From NCBI RefSeq assembly GCF_019801465.1, contig NZ_JAHVJA010000009.1, positions 1 to 64,000 of the forward strand: a stretch of DNA of 64,000 nucleotides, given 5' to 3'. The stretch comes from Leisingera daeponensis (GTDB lineage: Bacteria; Pseudomonadota; Alphaproteobacteria; Rhodobacterales; Rhodobacteraceae). The translations under genes and the position numbers were made by a program. The notes beneath the pieces were generated by a model. The model ran no database searches, was not told the DNA's origin, and was given only the letters and a program-made list of their open reading frames with translations. Positions 8,636 through 17,658 of this stretch are shown here, one piece after another; the stretch's first letter is position 1, and every line of letters starts with the position of its first letter.

Positions 8636-10327
8636 TCAGCCCATCCAGCGGCGCACGGGGGCGGCGGATTCTTCCAGCGGCTGACAAACAACGTCGATCA
8701 GGGTGGGACCGTCATGGGCAAAAGCTTCCTTAAGCGCCTGGTCCAGATCTTCCGGCTTCTCGACCCGCCAGGTCCTGACTCCGAATGCCTCCGCCACCGC
8801 GGCGTGGTTGGTGCGTTTGAAGTCCACATTGTAATAGCGCTTATCGCAGTCGTCGCGCTGGCTCGCCTTGATCCAGCCGAAGTTCGCATTGGAGAACACC
8901 ACATAGGTGATGGGTGCCGCGCAGCGCACCACGGTTTCCAGTTCGCCGCAAGTGAAGTTGAAGGAGCCGTCGCCCATAATGCCCACAACCTTGGCTCCGG
9001 GCCGCCCGAACCAGGCTCCGAGCGATGCAGACAGCGCGTAACCCAGGGCACCGTGGGCGCGGTTGGTGATGTACTGACGGCCCGGATGCTTCTGCTGCGA
9101 GTAGGCGTTGTAGTAGGGGCAGCTGGTTCCGGGATCGGAGACCACGATGGCGTCATCCGGCAGATTCCGGTTCAGGGTATGGATGATCTGTTCCGGCAGA
9201 ACCTGTTTGGTCTTGCTGTGCGCCAGCTCTTCGAATTTGGCAAACTTGCGCTGCTTGATGTCGGCCACTTTGGCGGCGCCGCCAAATGCCGGCAAATCGC
9301 CTTCGCGGCCATCCAGATAGGCATTCACCGTCTGCAGCGCCAGTTTCAGGTCGGCAACCACACCCTCCTCAGTCGGGTAATTGGCGCCGATTACCATCGG
9401 GTCATTGTCGAAATGCACGATGCGCTGGCCGGGCCTGGGCGCCTCCCAGCGCGAGGTGGTGGTGGAGCCGGCGCGGCAGCCCATGAAAACCACCAGATCG
9501 GCAGCTTCCATCATCTCCCAGGTCTCGTCGGTGCCGCCGTTGGAGCCGACCACGCCGAGAGACAGCGGGTGGGTGTCGGCGAGCGCTCCCTTGCCCGAGA
9601 TTGAGGTCCCGACAGCGATATCCAGGCGGGTTGCCAACCTGCCCAGCTCTTCCATAGCGCCTGAAATCACCACGCCGCCACCGCAGACGATCAGCGGAGA
9701 CTTGGCGCTGAGGATGGCCTTGACGGCAGCCTCCGCCGTGCCCGGCTCCGGCGCCGCGCGGTAGGCGGGGTAGCTTTGATGCTTCGGGTCGCCCCAGATA
9801 TCACTGGCCGGCACATCGTCATACTGGATGTCATAAGGCAGCCCCAGATGCGCCGAGCCGGAACGGCCGGTTGTCATTGCCCGGAACGCCTGGCGCACCA
9901 TGCGCGGGATATGCTCGGCGCGCCTGATCACCGTGTTGAATTTTGTGAGGGGGCCCATCAGGACCTCCTGATTCACCTCGGTCAGCGGGTATTTCCCGTA
10001 GGAACCGATGGAAATGTCAGTGGTGATCGCCAGCACCGCATAGGAGCTTTCGTTAGCCTCGATCAGCCCCGGCAGGATGTAGGTGGCGCCGCCGCCCGAG
10101 GGGCCTTCGCAGACCCCCACCCGCCCGGTCACGCGGGAGAATCCGTCCGCCATATAGGCCGCGCTGCGCTCGTCGCGGGTAAGGACATGGGTGATGCCAT
10201 GCTCCAGCCGGTTCATCGCATCATAGAAGGGCAGCGTGGTATCGCCGCAAAGGCCGAAGATATGAGTAACGCCATGCGCCTCAAGCGAGCGCACCATCGC
10301 CTCGGCGCCGTTCATCGTATTCTTCAT
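8636..10327 (-). CDS. Thiamine-diphosphate-dependent enzyme, acetolactate-synthase-like
   Basis: A 563-residue ThDP enzyme with the three-domain layout of the acetolactate synthase/benzoylformate decarboxylase group: an N-terminal PYR domain starting at the gene's beginning, a central domain, and a C-terminal PP domain with the GDGSFNFTCGELETVVRC metal/ThDP motif (GDG about 30 residues before NxN). It ends in a family-typical acidic, Pro-rich tail. The ATG at 10327 is chosen because GGAGG lies 6 bases upstream; longer readings lack this. It is divergent from a class-V PLP gene and followed by a terminator. By family it ligates or decarboxylates 2-oxo acids. It does not match sulfoacetaldehyde acetyltransferase well, and the substrate is unknown. 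Confidence 0.8.
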   Translation of the reverse strand: MKNTMNGAEAMVRSLEAHGVTHIFGLCGDTTLPFYDAMNRLEHGITHVLTRDERSAAYMADGFSRVTGRVGVCEGPSGGGATYILPGLIEANESSYAVLAITTDISIGSYGKYPLTEVNQEVLMGPLTKFNTVIRRAEHIPRMVRQAFRAMTTGRSGSAHLGLPYDIQYDDVPASDIWGDPKHQSYPAYRAAPEPGTAEAAVKAILSAKSPLIVCGGGVVISGAMEELGRLATRLDIAVGTSISGKGALADTHPLSLGVVGSNGGTDETWEMMEAADLVVFMGCRAGSTTTSRWEAPRPGQRIVHFDNDPMVIGANYPTEEGVVADLKLALQTVNAYLDGREGDLPAFGGAAKVADIKQRKFAKFEELAHSKTKQVLPEQIIHTLNRNLPDDAIVVSDPGTSCPYYNAYSQQKHPGRQYITNRAHGALGYALSASLGAWFGRPGAKVVGIMGDGSFNFTCGELETVVRCAAPITYVVFSNANFGWIKASQRDDCDKRYYNVDFKRTNHAAVAEAFGVRTWRVEKPEDLDQALKEAFAHDGPTLIDVVCQPLEESAAPVRRWMG

Positions 10328-10543
10328 TTGGACCTCCAAAAACCTGTCCGAAAACATTCCGGGAAACGCCCGGGATTCGCGCTCAGAACTGTATACAGGT
10401 CTGTAGAAATTTTTGAAGGCATAATCAGACCACAGGCTGCCACAGAGTTTTCCGGCACTGAGACCCGGAATTTTTTGTATGCCGCTGCCGCCCGAACACC
10501 CTACTGTGGCGGGAAATCAATTGCTTTCCCGGTTGGACCTGCC

Positions 10544-11797
10544 ATGCCCCAGATCACTGCCACTCTCCTTGATCAGATCCGCGCCCGCTTTGCCCAGGTG
10601 GAAAACTGCCCGCAGCAGGGCAGCCGCATCTTTTTTGAAAACGCCGGCGGTGCGTTGTCACTGAATTCGGTGGTGGAGACCTCCGCCCGCTATGCCGCGA
10701 TCCCCGACAACCAGGGCCGCGACAACTCCGGCAGTCATGAGCTGGTGCGGGTTATCACCAAGGCCAAGGACGACATGCGCGTGATGATGAACGCGCCCGG
10801 CGGCCAGTTCTTCGCTGGCGAAAGCGGTACCGAACTGCTGTTCCGCCTGATTATGAACGCCTGTCTTGGCACCTCCGAAGGCAGGACTGTGCTGGGCTCG
10901 ACGCTGGAGCACCCGGCCACCCGCTCCGCCTGCGCCCGCTGGGCTGGGGTGGCGCGGCAGAACCATGTGCTGATCCCACATGATGATGCCAGCGGCACGA
11001 TCACCGCTGATGCCTACGCCAAAGCGGTCACACCGGATGCGGTTGTGGCAACCATCGTCCATACCTCGCCAGTGACCGGTATGGGCGTGGATGTGGCCGC
11101 CTGCGCTGCCGCCATCCGTGAAGTCGCTCCAGAGTGCTTCATCATCGTGGACGGCATCCAGCACGCCGCCCACGGGCGCATCGACCTGACCGCCTACGGC
11201 GTGGATGGCTATGTGATCTCGCCCTACAAGATGTTTTCGCGTCATGGCTACGGGCTCGCCTGGATCTCGGACCGGCTGACCGCGCTGCCGCATAACTGCC
11301 TGATCGACGGGCCCGCGGACAACTGGGAAATGGGCACCCGCGACACCGGCAGCTATGCGACGCTGTCGGATGTGGCCGCCTACCTGGAGTGGCTCGGCGG
11401 CGAGGTCAGCGATGCCACGGACCGGCGCGCAAAATTCGTGGCGGCGGGGGAGGCTATCCACACCCACGAGAAAGCCCTGACCGACGCGATGATCCAGGGT
11501 ACAGGCAACCTGCCCGGCCTTGCCGAAATGGACGGCGTCACCATTTTGGGCGGCGCCGACAACCCCGCGCGCGAGGGGCTGGTGTCGCTGGCCGTGGACG
11601 GGGTGCCTTCGGTGGAGGTGGTCAAACGCTTGAACGAACAGGGCATCCGCACCCATCTGCGCAAGGCGGACCATTATTCCGGCAACATTCTGACGCCCCT
11701 TGGCATGGACAGCTGCGTGCGCGTTTCCATGTGCCACTACAACAGCGTGGGCGAAGTGGCGAAGTTCTTGGGCGTGATGAAAGAGATCACCGGATGA
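10544..11797 (+). CDS. Class-V aminotransferase / cysteine-desulfurase-like PLP enzyme
   Basis: A 417-residue fold-type I PLP protein. Lys229 in ISPYKMFSRHG is the Schiff-base lysine, and IIVDGIQHAAHG (200-211) contains the cofactor Asp and a His next to the PLP. GESGTELL (92-99) fits the phosphate-binding loop. Members include cysteine desulfurases, kynureninase and aminotransferases; no active-site Cys loop marks it as a desulfurase. The ATG at 10544 is used because the reading frame upstream is antisense to the divergent ThDP gene and encodes no recognisable domain. It is followed 144 bases later by the FAD/GcvT demethylase, with which it may be co-expressed. The reaction is unassigned. 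Confidence 0.8.
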   Translation: MPQITATLLDQIRARFAQVENCPQQGSRIFFENAGGALSLNSVVETSARYAAIPDNQGRDNSGSHELVRVITKAKDDMRVMMNAPGGQFFAGESGTELLFRLIMNACLGTSEGRTVLGSTLEHPATRSACARWAGVARQNHVLIPHDDASGTITADAYAKAVTPDAVVATIVHTSPVTGMGVDVAACAAAIREVAPECFIIVDGIQHAAHGRIDLTAYGVDGYVISPYKMFSRHGYGLAWISDRLTALPHNCLIDGPADNWEMGTRDTGSYATLSDVAAYLEWLGGEVSDATDRRAKFVAAGEAIHTHEKALTDAMIQGTGNLPGLAEMDGVTILGGADNPAREGLVSLAVDGVPSVEVVKRLNEQGIRTHLRKADHYSGNILTPLGMDSCVRVSMCHYNSVGEVAKFLGVMKEITG

Positions 11798-11941
11798 CCC
11801 ATCGAATCCGGGGCCAATGGGTTTGAATTCTTCACGGGTCATCACCCGCCCCCGCCGCTAGGGTCGCCGGGAAGGATACAGCGGCCCTCCCCAGCCTGCA
11901 GGGAGCGCCGTTTCAGGCACGCAGGCAAGGGAACATGACGC

Positions 11942-14359
11942 ATGAAAACCCATGCACAGGCAGTTGTCATCGGCGGCGGGCTGGTCGGCTGCTCGATCCT
12001 CTACCACCTGGCGAAACTCGGCTGGAAAGACGTGGTGCTCTTGGAACGCGACGAGCTGACCGCCGGCTCCACCTGGCATGCGGCGGCCAACATCCACGGG
12101 CTGCACGACAACAACAACGTGACCCGTGTCCAGCACTATACCATGAACCTGTATAAAGAGCTGGAAAAGGAAACCGGCCAAGGCTGCGGCGTGTTCCAGC
12201 CGGGCTCCCTGTACCTCGCCAAGACCGAGGAGCGTGAGCACCAGTTGCGCTTGCAGGAGGCCAAGGCGAAATACTACGGCCTCAACTTTCATGAGGTCAG
12301 CCGCGAACAGGCCAAGGAACTGCACCCGCTGGCGCAGTTCGACGACATCCGCTGCATCATGTTCGAACCCGACGGCGGAAACGTCGACCCCTCGGGCGTG
12401 ACCATGGCCTATGCCGCCGGCGCCCGCGCCATGGGCGCCCAGATCGAACGCTTCTGCCCGGTGATCGGCACCGAGCAGCAGCCCGACGGCTCCTGGATCG
12501 TGAAGACGGAAAAGGGCGACATCCACACCCAGTGGGTGGTCAACGCAGGCGGCCTCTGGGGCCGCGAGGTGGCGGCGATGGCGGGCCTCACCCTGCCGTT
12601 GCAGCCGACCGAGCATCAGTATTTCGTCACTGAATCCATCGACGAGGTTGCCAATCTGGGCCGCCGCCTGCCCTCAATCGCCGACCGCGACGGCGAATAC
12701 TACTTCCGTCAGGAGGGCAACGGCTTCCTGATCGGCGCCTATGAGAAGGACATGCGCTTCTGGGCCGAGGACGGAACCCCGCTGGACTTTGCCCATGAGC
12801 TGTTCCCCGACGATCTGGACCGGATCATGGAGAACGTGATCCGTGCCACCGAACGCGTTCCTTGTGCCGAAACCGCCGGCGTCAAACGCGTCATCAACGG
12901 CCCGATGATCTGGTCGCCCGACTCCAACGCCATCTGGGGCCCGGTGCCGGAGCTGAAAAACTACTTCTGCTGCACCGGCATCATTCCCGGCTTCTCCCAG
13001 TCCGGCGGCCTCGGTTTGCTGGCGGCGCAGTGGATGATCGAGGGCGAACCGCAATACGATATGTTCGCTTGGGATCTCGCGCGCTTTGGCGACTGGGCCG
13101 ACAAGGCATTCACCAAGGCCCGGGTCGAGGACCAGTACGCCCACCGCTTTGCCATCCATTTCCCGAACGAGGAACGCAGTGCCGGCCGCCCGGCCCGTGT
13201 GCGTCCCGCGTACGAGCTGCAAAAGGAAATAGGCTGCGTCTTTGGCCTCAACTGCGGCTGGGAGCATCCCCTGTGGTTCTCCGGCACGCCCGGCACCCAG
13301 GACACCAACAGCTTCACCCGCCAGAACTGGTGGGAGCCGGTGGGCCGCGAGGTCAACATGCTGCGCGAAAACGTCGGTGTAATCGACATCTCGAACTTCG
13401 CCAACTACGTGATCAAGGGGCCGGGCGCGTTTGACTGGCTGGACAAGCTGGTTGCCAACAAGGTGCCCACTGAGGTGGGCCGCAGCTGCCTCACCCCGCT
13501 GATCTCGGTCCGCGGCGGCGTGGCCGGCGATTTCACCATCAGCAAGGTGGCGGATGACGAGTACATGATGGTCGGCTCCGGTATGGCGGAACGCTATCAC
13601 CAGCGGTTCTTCAACATGATCGAGCTGCCCGAAGGCACCACGTTTGAGGTCGCGACCAACCGCATCGCGGGCTTCAACGTGGCCGGTCCGAAATCCCGCG
13701 AGATGCTGCAGCGGCTGACCAATGCGGATCTGTCGAACGAGGCTTACCGCTTCATGCGCTCGCGCACCATCGACGTGGCCGGTGTGGAATGCCTGGCGAT
13801 CCGCGTGTCCTTCACCGGCGATCTGGGCTGGGAACTGCACTGCGCGGAAAGCGATCAGGTCAAGCTGTACTCCGCCCTGCTGGCGGCAGCCGCAGAGTTT
13901 GACGGCGGCCCGGTTGGCGGCCGCGCGCTCGGCTCCCTGCGGATCGAGAAGGGTTATGGCTCCTGGGGCCGCGAATACAGCCAGGAATACTGGCCGCAGG
14001 AGGTTGGCCTGGCCGGTCTCATCAAGCTGGACAAGGACTTTCTGAACAAGGACGCCTATCTGAAGGTCAAGGACAACGCCCCGCGCGAAGTTCTGTCAGC
14101 CTTCGAGATCGACACGGTGAACGATGCCGATGCCTCGGGCGGCGAGCCGGTCTTCACCCCGGACGGCAAACCGGTGGGCCGGGTGACCTCAGGCGCCTAC
14201 GGCTACTCCGTCGGCAAGTCGCTGGCGCTGGGGTATGCCAACCCGGCGGTTGCTAAGCCGGGTGACGAGGTCGAGGTCTTCATCCTGGGCAAGCCGCATA
14301 AGGCGCGCATTCTGGAAGCGGCGGCCTTTGATCCTTCGGGCGCGCGACTGCGGGCCTAA
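11942..14359 (+). CDS. Dimethylglycine/sarcosine dehydrogenase-like flavoprotein with GcvT domain
   Basis: An 805-residue two-part enzyme. The N-terminal half (about 1-390) is a DAO-type FAD domain with IGGGLVG at 10-16 and STWHAAA, where His46 matches the histidine that covalently binds FAD in dimethylglycine dehydrogenase. The C-terminal half (about 420-795) is a GcvT/aminomethyltransferase domain that in relatives captures the released one-carbon unit on tetrahydrofolate. The expected reaction is oxidative N-demethylation of a secondary or tertiary glycine-type amine in the cytoplasm. The length matches the family (about 800-860). An AAGGGA stretch lies upstream of the ATG. It would complete the demethylation chain begun by the Rieske enzymes. 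Exact substrate (dimethylglycine, sarcosine or another N-methyl amino acid) is not resolved. Confidence 0.88.
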   Translation: MKTHAQAVVIGGGLVGCSILYHLAKLGWKDVVLLERDELTAGSTWHAAANIHGLHDNNNVTRVQHYTMNLYKELEKETGQGCGVFQPGSLYLAKTEEREHQLRLQEAKAKYYGLNFHEVSREQAKELHPLAQFDDIRCIMFEPDGGNVDPSGVTMAYAAGARAMGAQIERFCPVIGTEQQPDGSWIVKTEKGDIHTQWVVNAGGLWGREVAAMAGLTLPLQPTEHQYFVTESIDEVANLGRRLPSIADRDGEYYFRQEGNGFLIGAYEKDMRFWAEDGTPLDFAHELFPDDLDRIMENVIRATERVPCAETAGVKRVINGPMIWSPDSNAIWGPVPELKNYFCCTGIIPGFSQSGGLGLLAAQWMIEGEPQYDMFAWDLARFGDWADKAFTKARVEDQYAHRFAIHFPNEERSAGRPARVRPAYELQKEIGCVFGLNCGWEHPLWFSGTPGTQDTNSFTRQNWWEPVGREVNMLRENVGVIDISNFANYVIKGPGAFDWLDKLVANKVPTEVGRSCLTPLISVRGGVAGDFTISKVADDEYMMVGSGMAERYHQRFFNMIELPEGTTFEVATNRIAGFNVAGPKSREMLQRLTNADLSNEAYRFMRSRTIDVAGVECLAIRVSFTGDLGWELHCAESDQVKLYSALLAAAAEFDGGPVGGRALGSLRIEKGYGSWGREYSQEYWPQEVGLAGLIKLDKDFLNKDAYLKVKDNAPREVLSAFEIDTVNDADASGGEPVFTPDGKPVGRVTSGAYGYSVGKSLALGYANPAVAKPGDEVEVFILGKPHKARILEAAAFDPSGARLRA

Positions 14360-14388
14360 GCAGGCTCCACCGCCCGACTAGAAACACC

Positions 14389-14452
14389 AAGGGCAGCGCC
14401 CGACCCTGGGTGGGTGCGAAAGCGCCCTCCCGTGGGGAGGGTCGGGCGCTGC
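14389..14452. repeat. Long palindromic stem-loop (REP-like) between convergent genes
   Basis: A perfect 17-bp inverted repeat: left arm 14389-14405 (GGGCAGCGCCCGACCCT), right arm 14436-14452. The 30-base middle can extend the stem and closes on a GAAA loop near 14417. A second small stem (GCCCGG 14449-14454 with CCGGGC 14462-14467) overlaps its end. There is no T-tract on either strand. It sits between the convergent FAD/GcvT and Doc-like genes and could act as a transcript-end structure or be a dispersed palindromic repeat. Confidence 0.65.
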
Positions 14453-14491
14453 CCGGCCTTCGTCCGGGCGGGACTTACCTGTGGGGCAGAG

Positions 14492-14878
14492 CTAAATCGG
14501 CTGCATCCCCGCCGTCAGCCATTGCGCGAAACGGGCCTCATCCACATCCCCCGTGGCGAGGTCCTCCATCATTCGCACGCCCTCCACCAGGTCCGGGCGG
14601 AACTGGTATCCGTTCAGCCGCAGAAAGGTAACGGCGGTCACAAAGGCCGTGCGCTTGTTTCCATCGACAAAGGCATGCGCCTTGGCGAGCCCGAACGCAT
14701 AGGCCGCGGCAACCTCCGCCACGCCTGCATCCGAATAGGCCGCAAGGTTCATCGCCCGCGCGCAACCCATCTCCAGCAGCGCCCTGTCACGCATCCCCGC
14801 CGCGCCGCCGTGGCGGGCAATCTGCCGGTCATGAATGACAGTAACGGCTGCCAGCGGCACCCATTTATAAGTGCTCAC
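14492..14878 (-). CDS. Doc-family (Fic fold) toxin of a toxin-antitoxin pair
   Basis: A 128-residue protein with the Doc/Fic core motif HAFVDGNKRT: His68, Phe70, Asp72, Asn74, Lys75 and Arg76. In phage P1 Doc these residues bind and transfer phosphate to elongation factor Tu and stop translation. The length matches Doc (about 126). Its ATG overlaps the stop of the upstream antitoxin gene by four bases (ATGA), the usual toxin-antitoxin coupling, with the antitoxin first. The partner is an AbrB/MazE-type protein rather than Phd. Autoregulation through the palindrome at 15113-15132 is likely. Confidence 0.85.
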   Translation of the reverse strand: MSTYKWVPLAAVTVIHDRQIARHGGAAGMRDRALLEMGCARAMNLAAYSDAGVAEVAAAYAFGLAKAHAFVDGNKRTAFVTAVTFLRLNGYQFRPDLVEGVRMMEDLATGDVDEARFAQWLTAGMQPI

Positions 14879-15099
14879 GCAAGCGCCTGCAGCAGATCAC
14901 GGTTCTCATCCATCACGATCTCGGCCGCGGCCAGCGCCTCGGCCACCGAGGGGTCATGCGCCATCACCCTAAGGCTGCCATCATCGCCGCGCACCACAAA
15001 CAGCGTGTCGCCTTCCTTGGCGTCCAGCATGGTGAGCATCTCCGTCGTCAGCGTGATGACGGCAGAGTTTCCGACTTTCCTGATCTTGGTCTCAATCAT
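14875..15099 (-). CDS. AbrB/MazE-type (SpoVT-AbrB) antitoxin
   Basis: A 74-residue protein with a swapped-hairpin AbrB DNA-binding domain at the N-terminus (IRKVGNSAVITLTTEML, about 5-21) and an acidic helical tail (about 45-74) of the kind that wraps and neutralises a toxin. It should bind its own promoter and inhibit the Doc-like toxin translated from the overlapping next gene. A 20-bp palindrome lies 13 bases upstream of its start codon, a good candidate operator. Confidence 0.82.
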   Translation of the reverse strand: MIETKIRKVGNSAVITLTTEMLTMLDAKEGDTLFVVRGDDGSLRVMAHDPSVAEALAAAEIVMDENRDLLQALA

Positions 15100-15112
15100 T
15101 GGCAGGCCTCAT

Positions 15113-15132
15113 GTATATATACCCGTATATAC
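15113..15132 (-). promoter_or_regulatory. Palindromic operator upstream of the toxin-antitoxin operon
   Basis: Arms GTATATA (15113-15119) and TATATAC (15126-15132) are a perfect 7-bp inverted repeat around a 6-base spacer. It lies immediately before the antitoxin start, overlapping where a -10 element would be. AbrB-type antitoxins repress by binding such sites. This is the most AT-rich spot locally. Confidence 0.6.
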
Positions 15133-15180
15133 GTCAAGGACCGCCGAATTTCAATGTCTGCGGCAAACGGCGGTCAGGCC

Positions 15181-16068
15181 CTACACATCCATCTCCGCCG
15201 CAGCCTTCAGCAGCCAGGTCTTGAAATGCTTGACCGAAGGCGTTGCCGCCTTGTCCTTGAAGGTGGCGAAATAGGTCCAAGGGCAATCAAGGTCGAAATC
15301 GAAAGGCTCCACCAGCCGCCCGTCTGCTACATGGAACCGGACTAGTGTTTTCGGCAGCACTGCGCAGCCCAACCCGTTTGCAGCAAACTCCAGCCCCATG
15401 TTGGAGGAATTGGTCTGCAAGCCCCCCTTCAGCTCGATGCCGGCCAGCCCATAATGCTTGGCTATCTTCTCCCAGTATATCGGCCGTCCCAGGATGTGGA
15501 TCAGCTTCGCCTGCACCAGTTGTTCCGGCCGGGTCAGCACCTCGCCCGCGACCTGGAAGTCTGGCGCACAGACCAGCGCCAGCTTCTCGTCCCACAACTT
15601 GACCGCCGGTCCCATCACGTCATCGACATGGTTGATGGTGATGGAAATGTCCGAAACATTGGTTTCCACATCCACCCAGATGGTGCTGTGGATGGTCAGA
15701 TCGATATCCGGATGCGCCGCGGAAAACCCCTCGATCACCTTCAACAGCCAGCGTTCCGCCAGGCTGACCGGGCAGGAGATCACCACCTCCCGCTTGTGGC
15801 TTTGCGAGATCAGGAGCTGGGTGGCTGAATCAATCTCCTGCAGCGCATGACGGACCGAGGGCAGATACGCCTCGCCCACATCGGTCAGCGACAGCGACCG
15901 CGGATGGCGCACGAACAGCGGGCGGCCGATGAACTCCTCCAGGCTGCGGACGTGGTTGGACACCGCCGACTGAGTGCAGTTCAGCTCGTCCGCTGCAGAG
16001 GTAAAGCTGAGATAGCGCGCGGCGGCCTCAAAAGAACGCAGGAAGGTCAGGTGGGGGAGATTCTTCAT
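15181..16068 (-). CDS. LysR-family regulator, divergent from the MmgE/PrpD-MttB genes
   Basis: A 295-residue LysR protein: N-terminal helix-turn-helix (about 5-65, FEAAARYLSFTSAADELNCTQ) and a C-terminal effector-binding domain. The start is the ATG at 16068; a TTG codon just before it is unlikely to be used. It is divergent from the MmgE/PrpD gene with about 200 bases between, containing two dyads (16108-16131 and 16199-16222). It is therefore the likely regulator of the PrpD-MttB unit, and possibly of the convergent HyuAB series, which carries related half-sites. Confidence 0.85.
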   Translation of the reverse strand: MKNLPHLTFLRSFEAAARYLSFTSAADELNCTQSAVSNHVRSLEEFIGRPLFVRHPRSLSLTDVGEAYLPSVRHALQEIDSATQLLISQSHKREVVISCPVSLAERWLLKVIEGFSAAHPDIDLTIHSTIWVDVETNVSDISITINHVDDVMGPAVKLWDEKLALVCAPDFQVAGEVLTRPEQLVQAKLIHILGRPIYWEKIAKHYGLAGIELKGGLQTNSSNMGLEFAANGLGCAVLPKTLVRFHVADGRLVEPFDFDLDCPWTYFATFKDKAATPSVKHFKTWLLKAAAEMDV

Positions 16069-16107
16069 CAATCAATCCGCTGGCGGTTTCGGGCCATGTT
16101 CACATGC

Positions 16108-16222
16108 TTTGGAATGCGCCGCAATTCCCAAGGGTTAGCGCCCCGAAGTGGTCAGAAACCGACGTTTAGCACGCAGCTCGCGAAATAAAGGGGGCCTATG
16201 ACCCCGGTTTAATTGCGGGTCA
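16108..16222. promoter_or_regulatory. Divergent promoter region with two dyads (LysR / MmgE-PrpD)
   Basis: Dyad 1: TTTGGAAT (16108-16115) and ATTCCCAA (16124-16131), arms matching at 7 of 8 positions with an 8-base spacer, 40 bases from the LysR start. Dyad 2: TGACCC (16199-16204) and GGGTCA (16217-16222), 12-base spacer, 55 bases before the MmgE/PrpD start. Either could be the LysR-regulator binding site. No clear -35/-10 pair is visible. Confidence 0.4.
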
Positions 16223-16276
16223 CCCGGCACCAATGCCCCTAGCCTTTGGTCAATGACCTCAGATGGACCGCCTGAC

Positions 16277-17638
16277 ATGACAGCCACATTCAACCGCGTC
16301 GCTGACTTCACCTTCGGACTGCACCCCGAAGACCTGCTGGAAACCACCCGCGAGGCCGCGGCGCTGATGTTCCTGGACACGCTGGGCATCACTATCGGCG
16401 CCACCCCGATGGAGGCCGGGCGCATCGCCCGCGATACCGCCGTGGCGCTTTATGGCTGCGGCGAGGAGGGTTTGGCCGCGCGCATGATGTTCGACGGCCG
16501 CCGGGTCAGCGTCGCGGGCGCCGCCTATGCCGCCGCCACCGCCACAGACAATCTGGACGGCCACGACGGTTACTACCCGACCAAGGGCCATATCGGCGTG
16601 GTGGTGATCCCGGCCATCGCCGCACTTGCGGAAACCGTCCCGGACTTTTCGGGCCCCGAGGCGCTGGCCATCACCACCCTGGGCTATGAGCTGGCAGGCC
16701 GCGCTGCCCTGTCGCTGCATGCCACCGTCAGCGACTACCACACCTCCGGCGCCTGGAACGCACTGGGGGTGGCGGCAATGGCAGCGCGGATGCGCGGCCT
16801 CAGCCGTGACCAGCTGCGCGAGGCGCTGGGGATCGCCGAATTCCACGGCCCGCGCAGCCAGATGATGCGCGAGATCGCCAACCCCTCGATGCTGCATGAC
16901 GGCTCCGGCTGGGGCGCGATGGTGGGCATGTCGGCGGCGGTTCTGGCCGAGAAGGGTTTCACCGGCGCCCCCGCCATCACCATCGAGGAAGACCGGGTGG
17001 CGGAGCACTGGGACGACCTCGGCAGCTTCTGGCAGATGGAGCATCAGTACGTGAAGCCCTACCCGATCTGCCGCTGGGCCCATGCCCCGATCGACGCGCT
17101 CCGGCAGGTGATGCTGGAGCACGGCCTGACCCACGAACAGCTTGCCAGGATCCACATCAACACCTTCCACGAAAGCGCCTGCCTCTACCCGGGCATCCCC
17201 GCGACCACCAGCCAGGCGCAATATTCGCTGGGCTTTGCGGTGGCGGTGCAGGCGGCTTATGGCCGGATCGGCGTCGAGCATATCTCAGGCGAGGGGCTGG
17301 CGGACCCACGTGTGGCCTCGATCCACGAGCGGATCTCGGTCGCGGAGGCCGCGCGCCATTCGGTCCGCTTCCCGGCCTGCCGGGTGGCCGATGTGGTGGT
17401 GACGCTGACCGACGGGCGAGTGCTGGAGACAGGAGATGTCCACGCCCGCGGCGGCCCCGAGGCGCCGTTCTCGCAGGACGACATCGTGCGGAAGTTCATG
17501 GAGTTTGCCGCCCCCGTGCTTGGCGAGGCCCGCGCCGGCGCAATCCGCGATACGGTGCTGGGATTCACCCGCGACGGCAGCAAATTCTCCGATCTGAGCC
17601 GTCTGATCTATGACGCGCCGGAAATCAGAGCCTTCTAA
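16277..17638 (+). CDS. MmgE/PrpD-family protein
   Basis: A 453-residue MmgE/PrpD-fold protein, with the all-alpha N-terminal half and a smaller C-terminal lid domain typical of 2-methylcitrate dehydratase, cis-aconitate decarboxylase and related enzymes. The DNLDGHDGYYPTKGHIG segment (about 92-108) lies in the family's active-site region. Another ATG at 16253 would add eight residues; a weak TGGA upstream slightly favours 16277. The MttB gene starts 20 bases downstream on the same strand. There is no methylcitrate synthase or PrpB nearby, so propionate metabolism is not supported. A dehydratase or isomerase step in the same pathway as MttB is inferred. Confidence 0.82.
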   Translation: MTATFNRVADFTFGLHPEDLLETTREAAALMFLDTLGITIGATPMEAGRIARDTAVALYGCGEEGLAARMMFDGRRVSVAGAAYAAATATDNLDGHDGYYPTKGHIGVVVIPAIAALAETVPDFSGPEALAITTLGYELAGRAALSLHATVSDYHTSGAWNALGVAAMAARMRGLSRDQLREALGIAEFHGPRSQMMREIANPSMLHDGSGWGAMVGMSAAVLAEKGFTGAPAITIEEDRVAEHWDDLGSFWQMEHQYVKPYPICRWAHAPIDALRQVMLEHGLTHEQLARIHINTFHESACLYPGIPATTSQAQYSLGFAVAVQAAYGRIGVEHISGEGLADPRVASIHERISVAEAARHSVRFPACRVADVVVTLTDGRVLETGDVHARGGPEAPFSQDDIVRKFMEFAAPVLGEARAGAIRDTVLGFTRDGSKFSDLSRLIYDAPEIRAF

Positions 17639-17658
17639 CAGACTGGAAAGAAAGACAT

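Noticed and set aside
9776-10543. 256-codon upstream extension of the class-V PLP gene
   Set aside because: It runs antisense to the ThDP enzyme gene and lacks homology; the PLP protein begins naturally at 10544.
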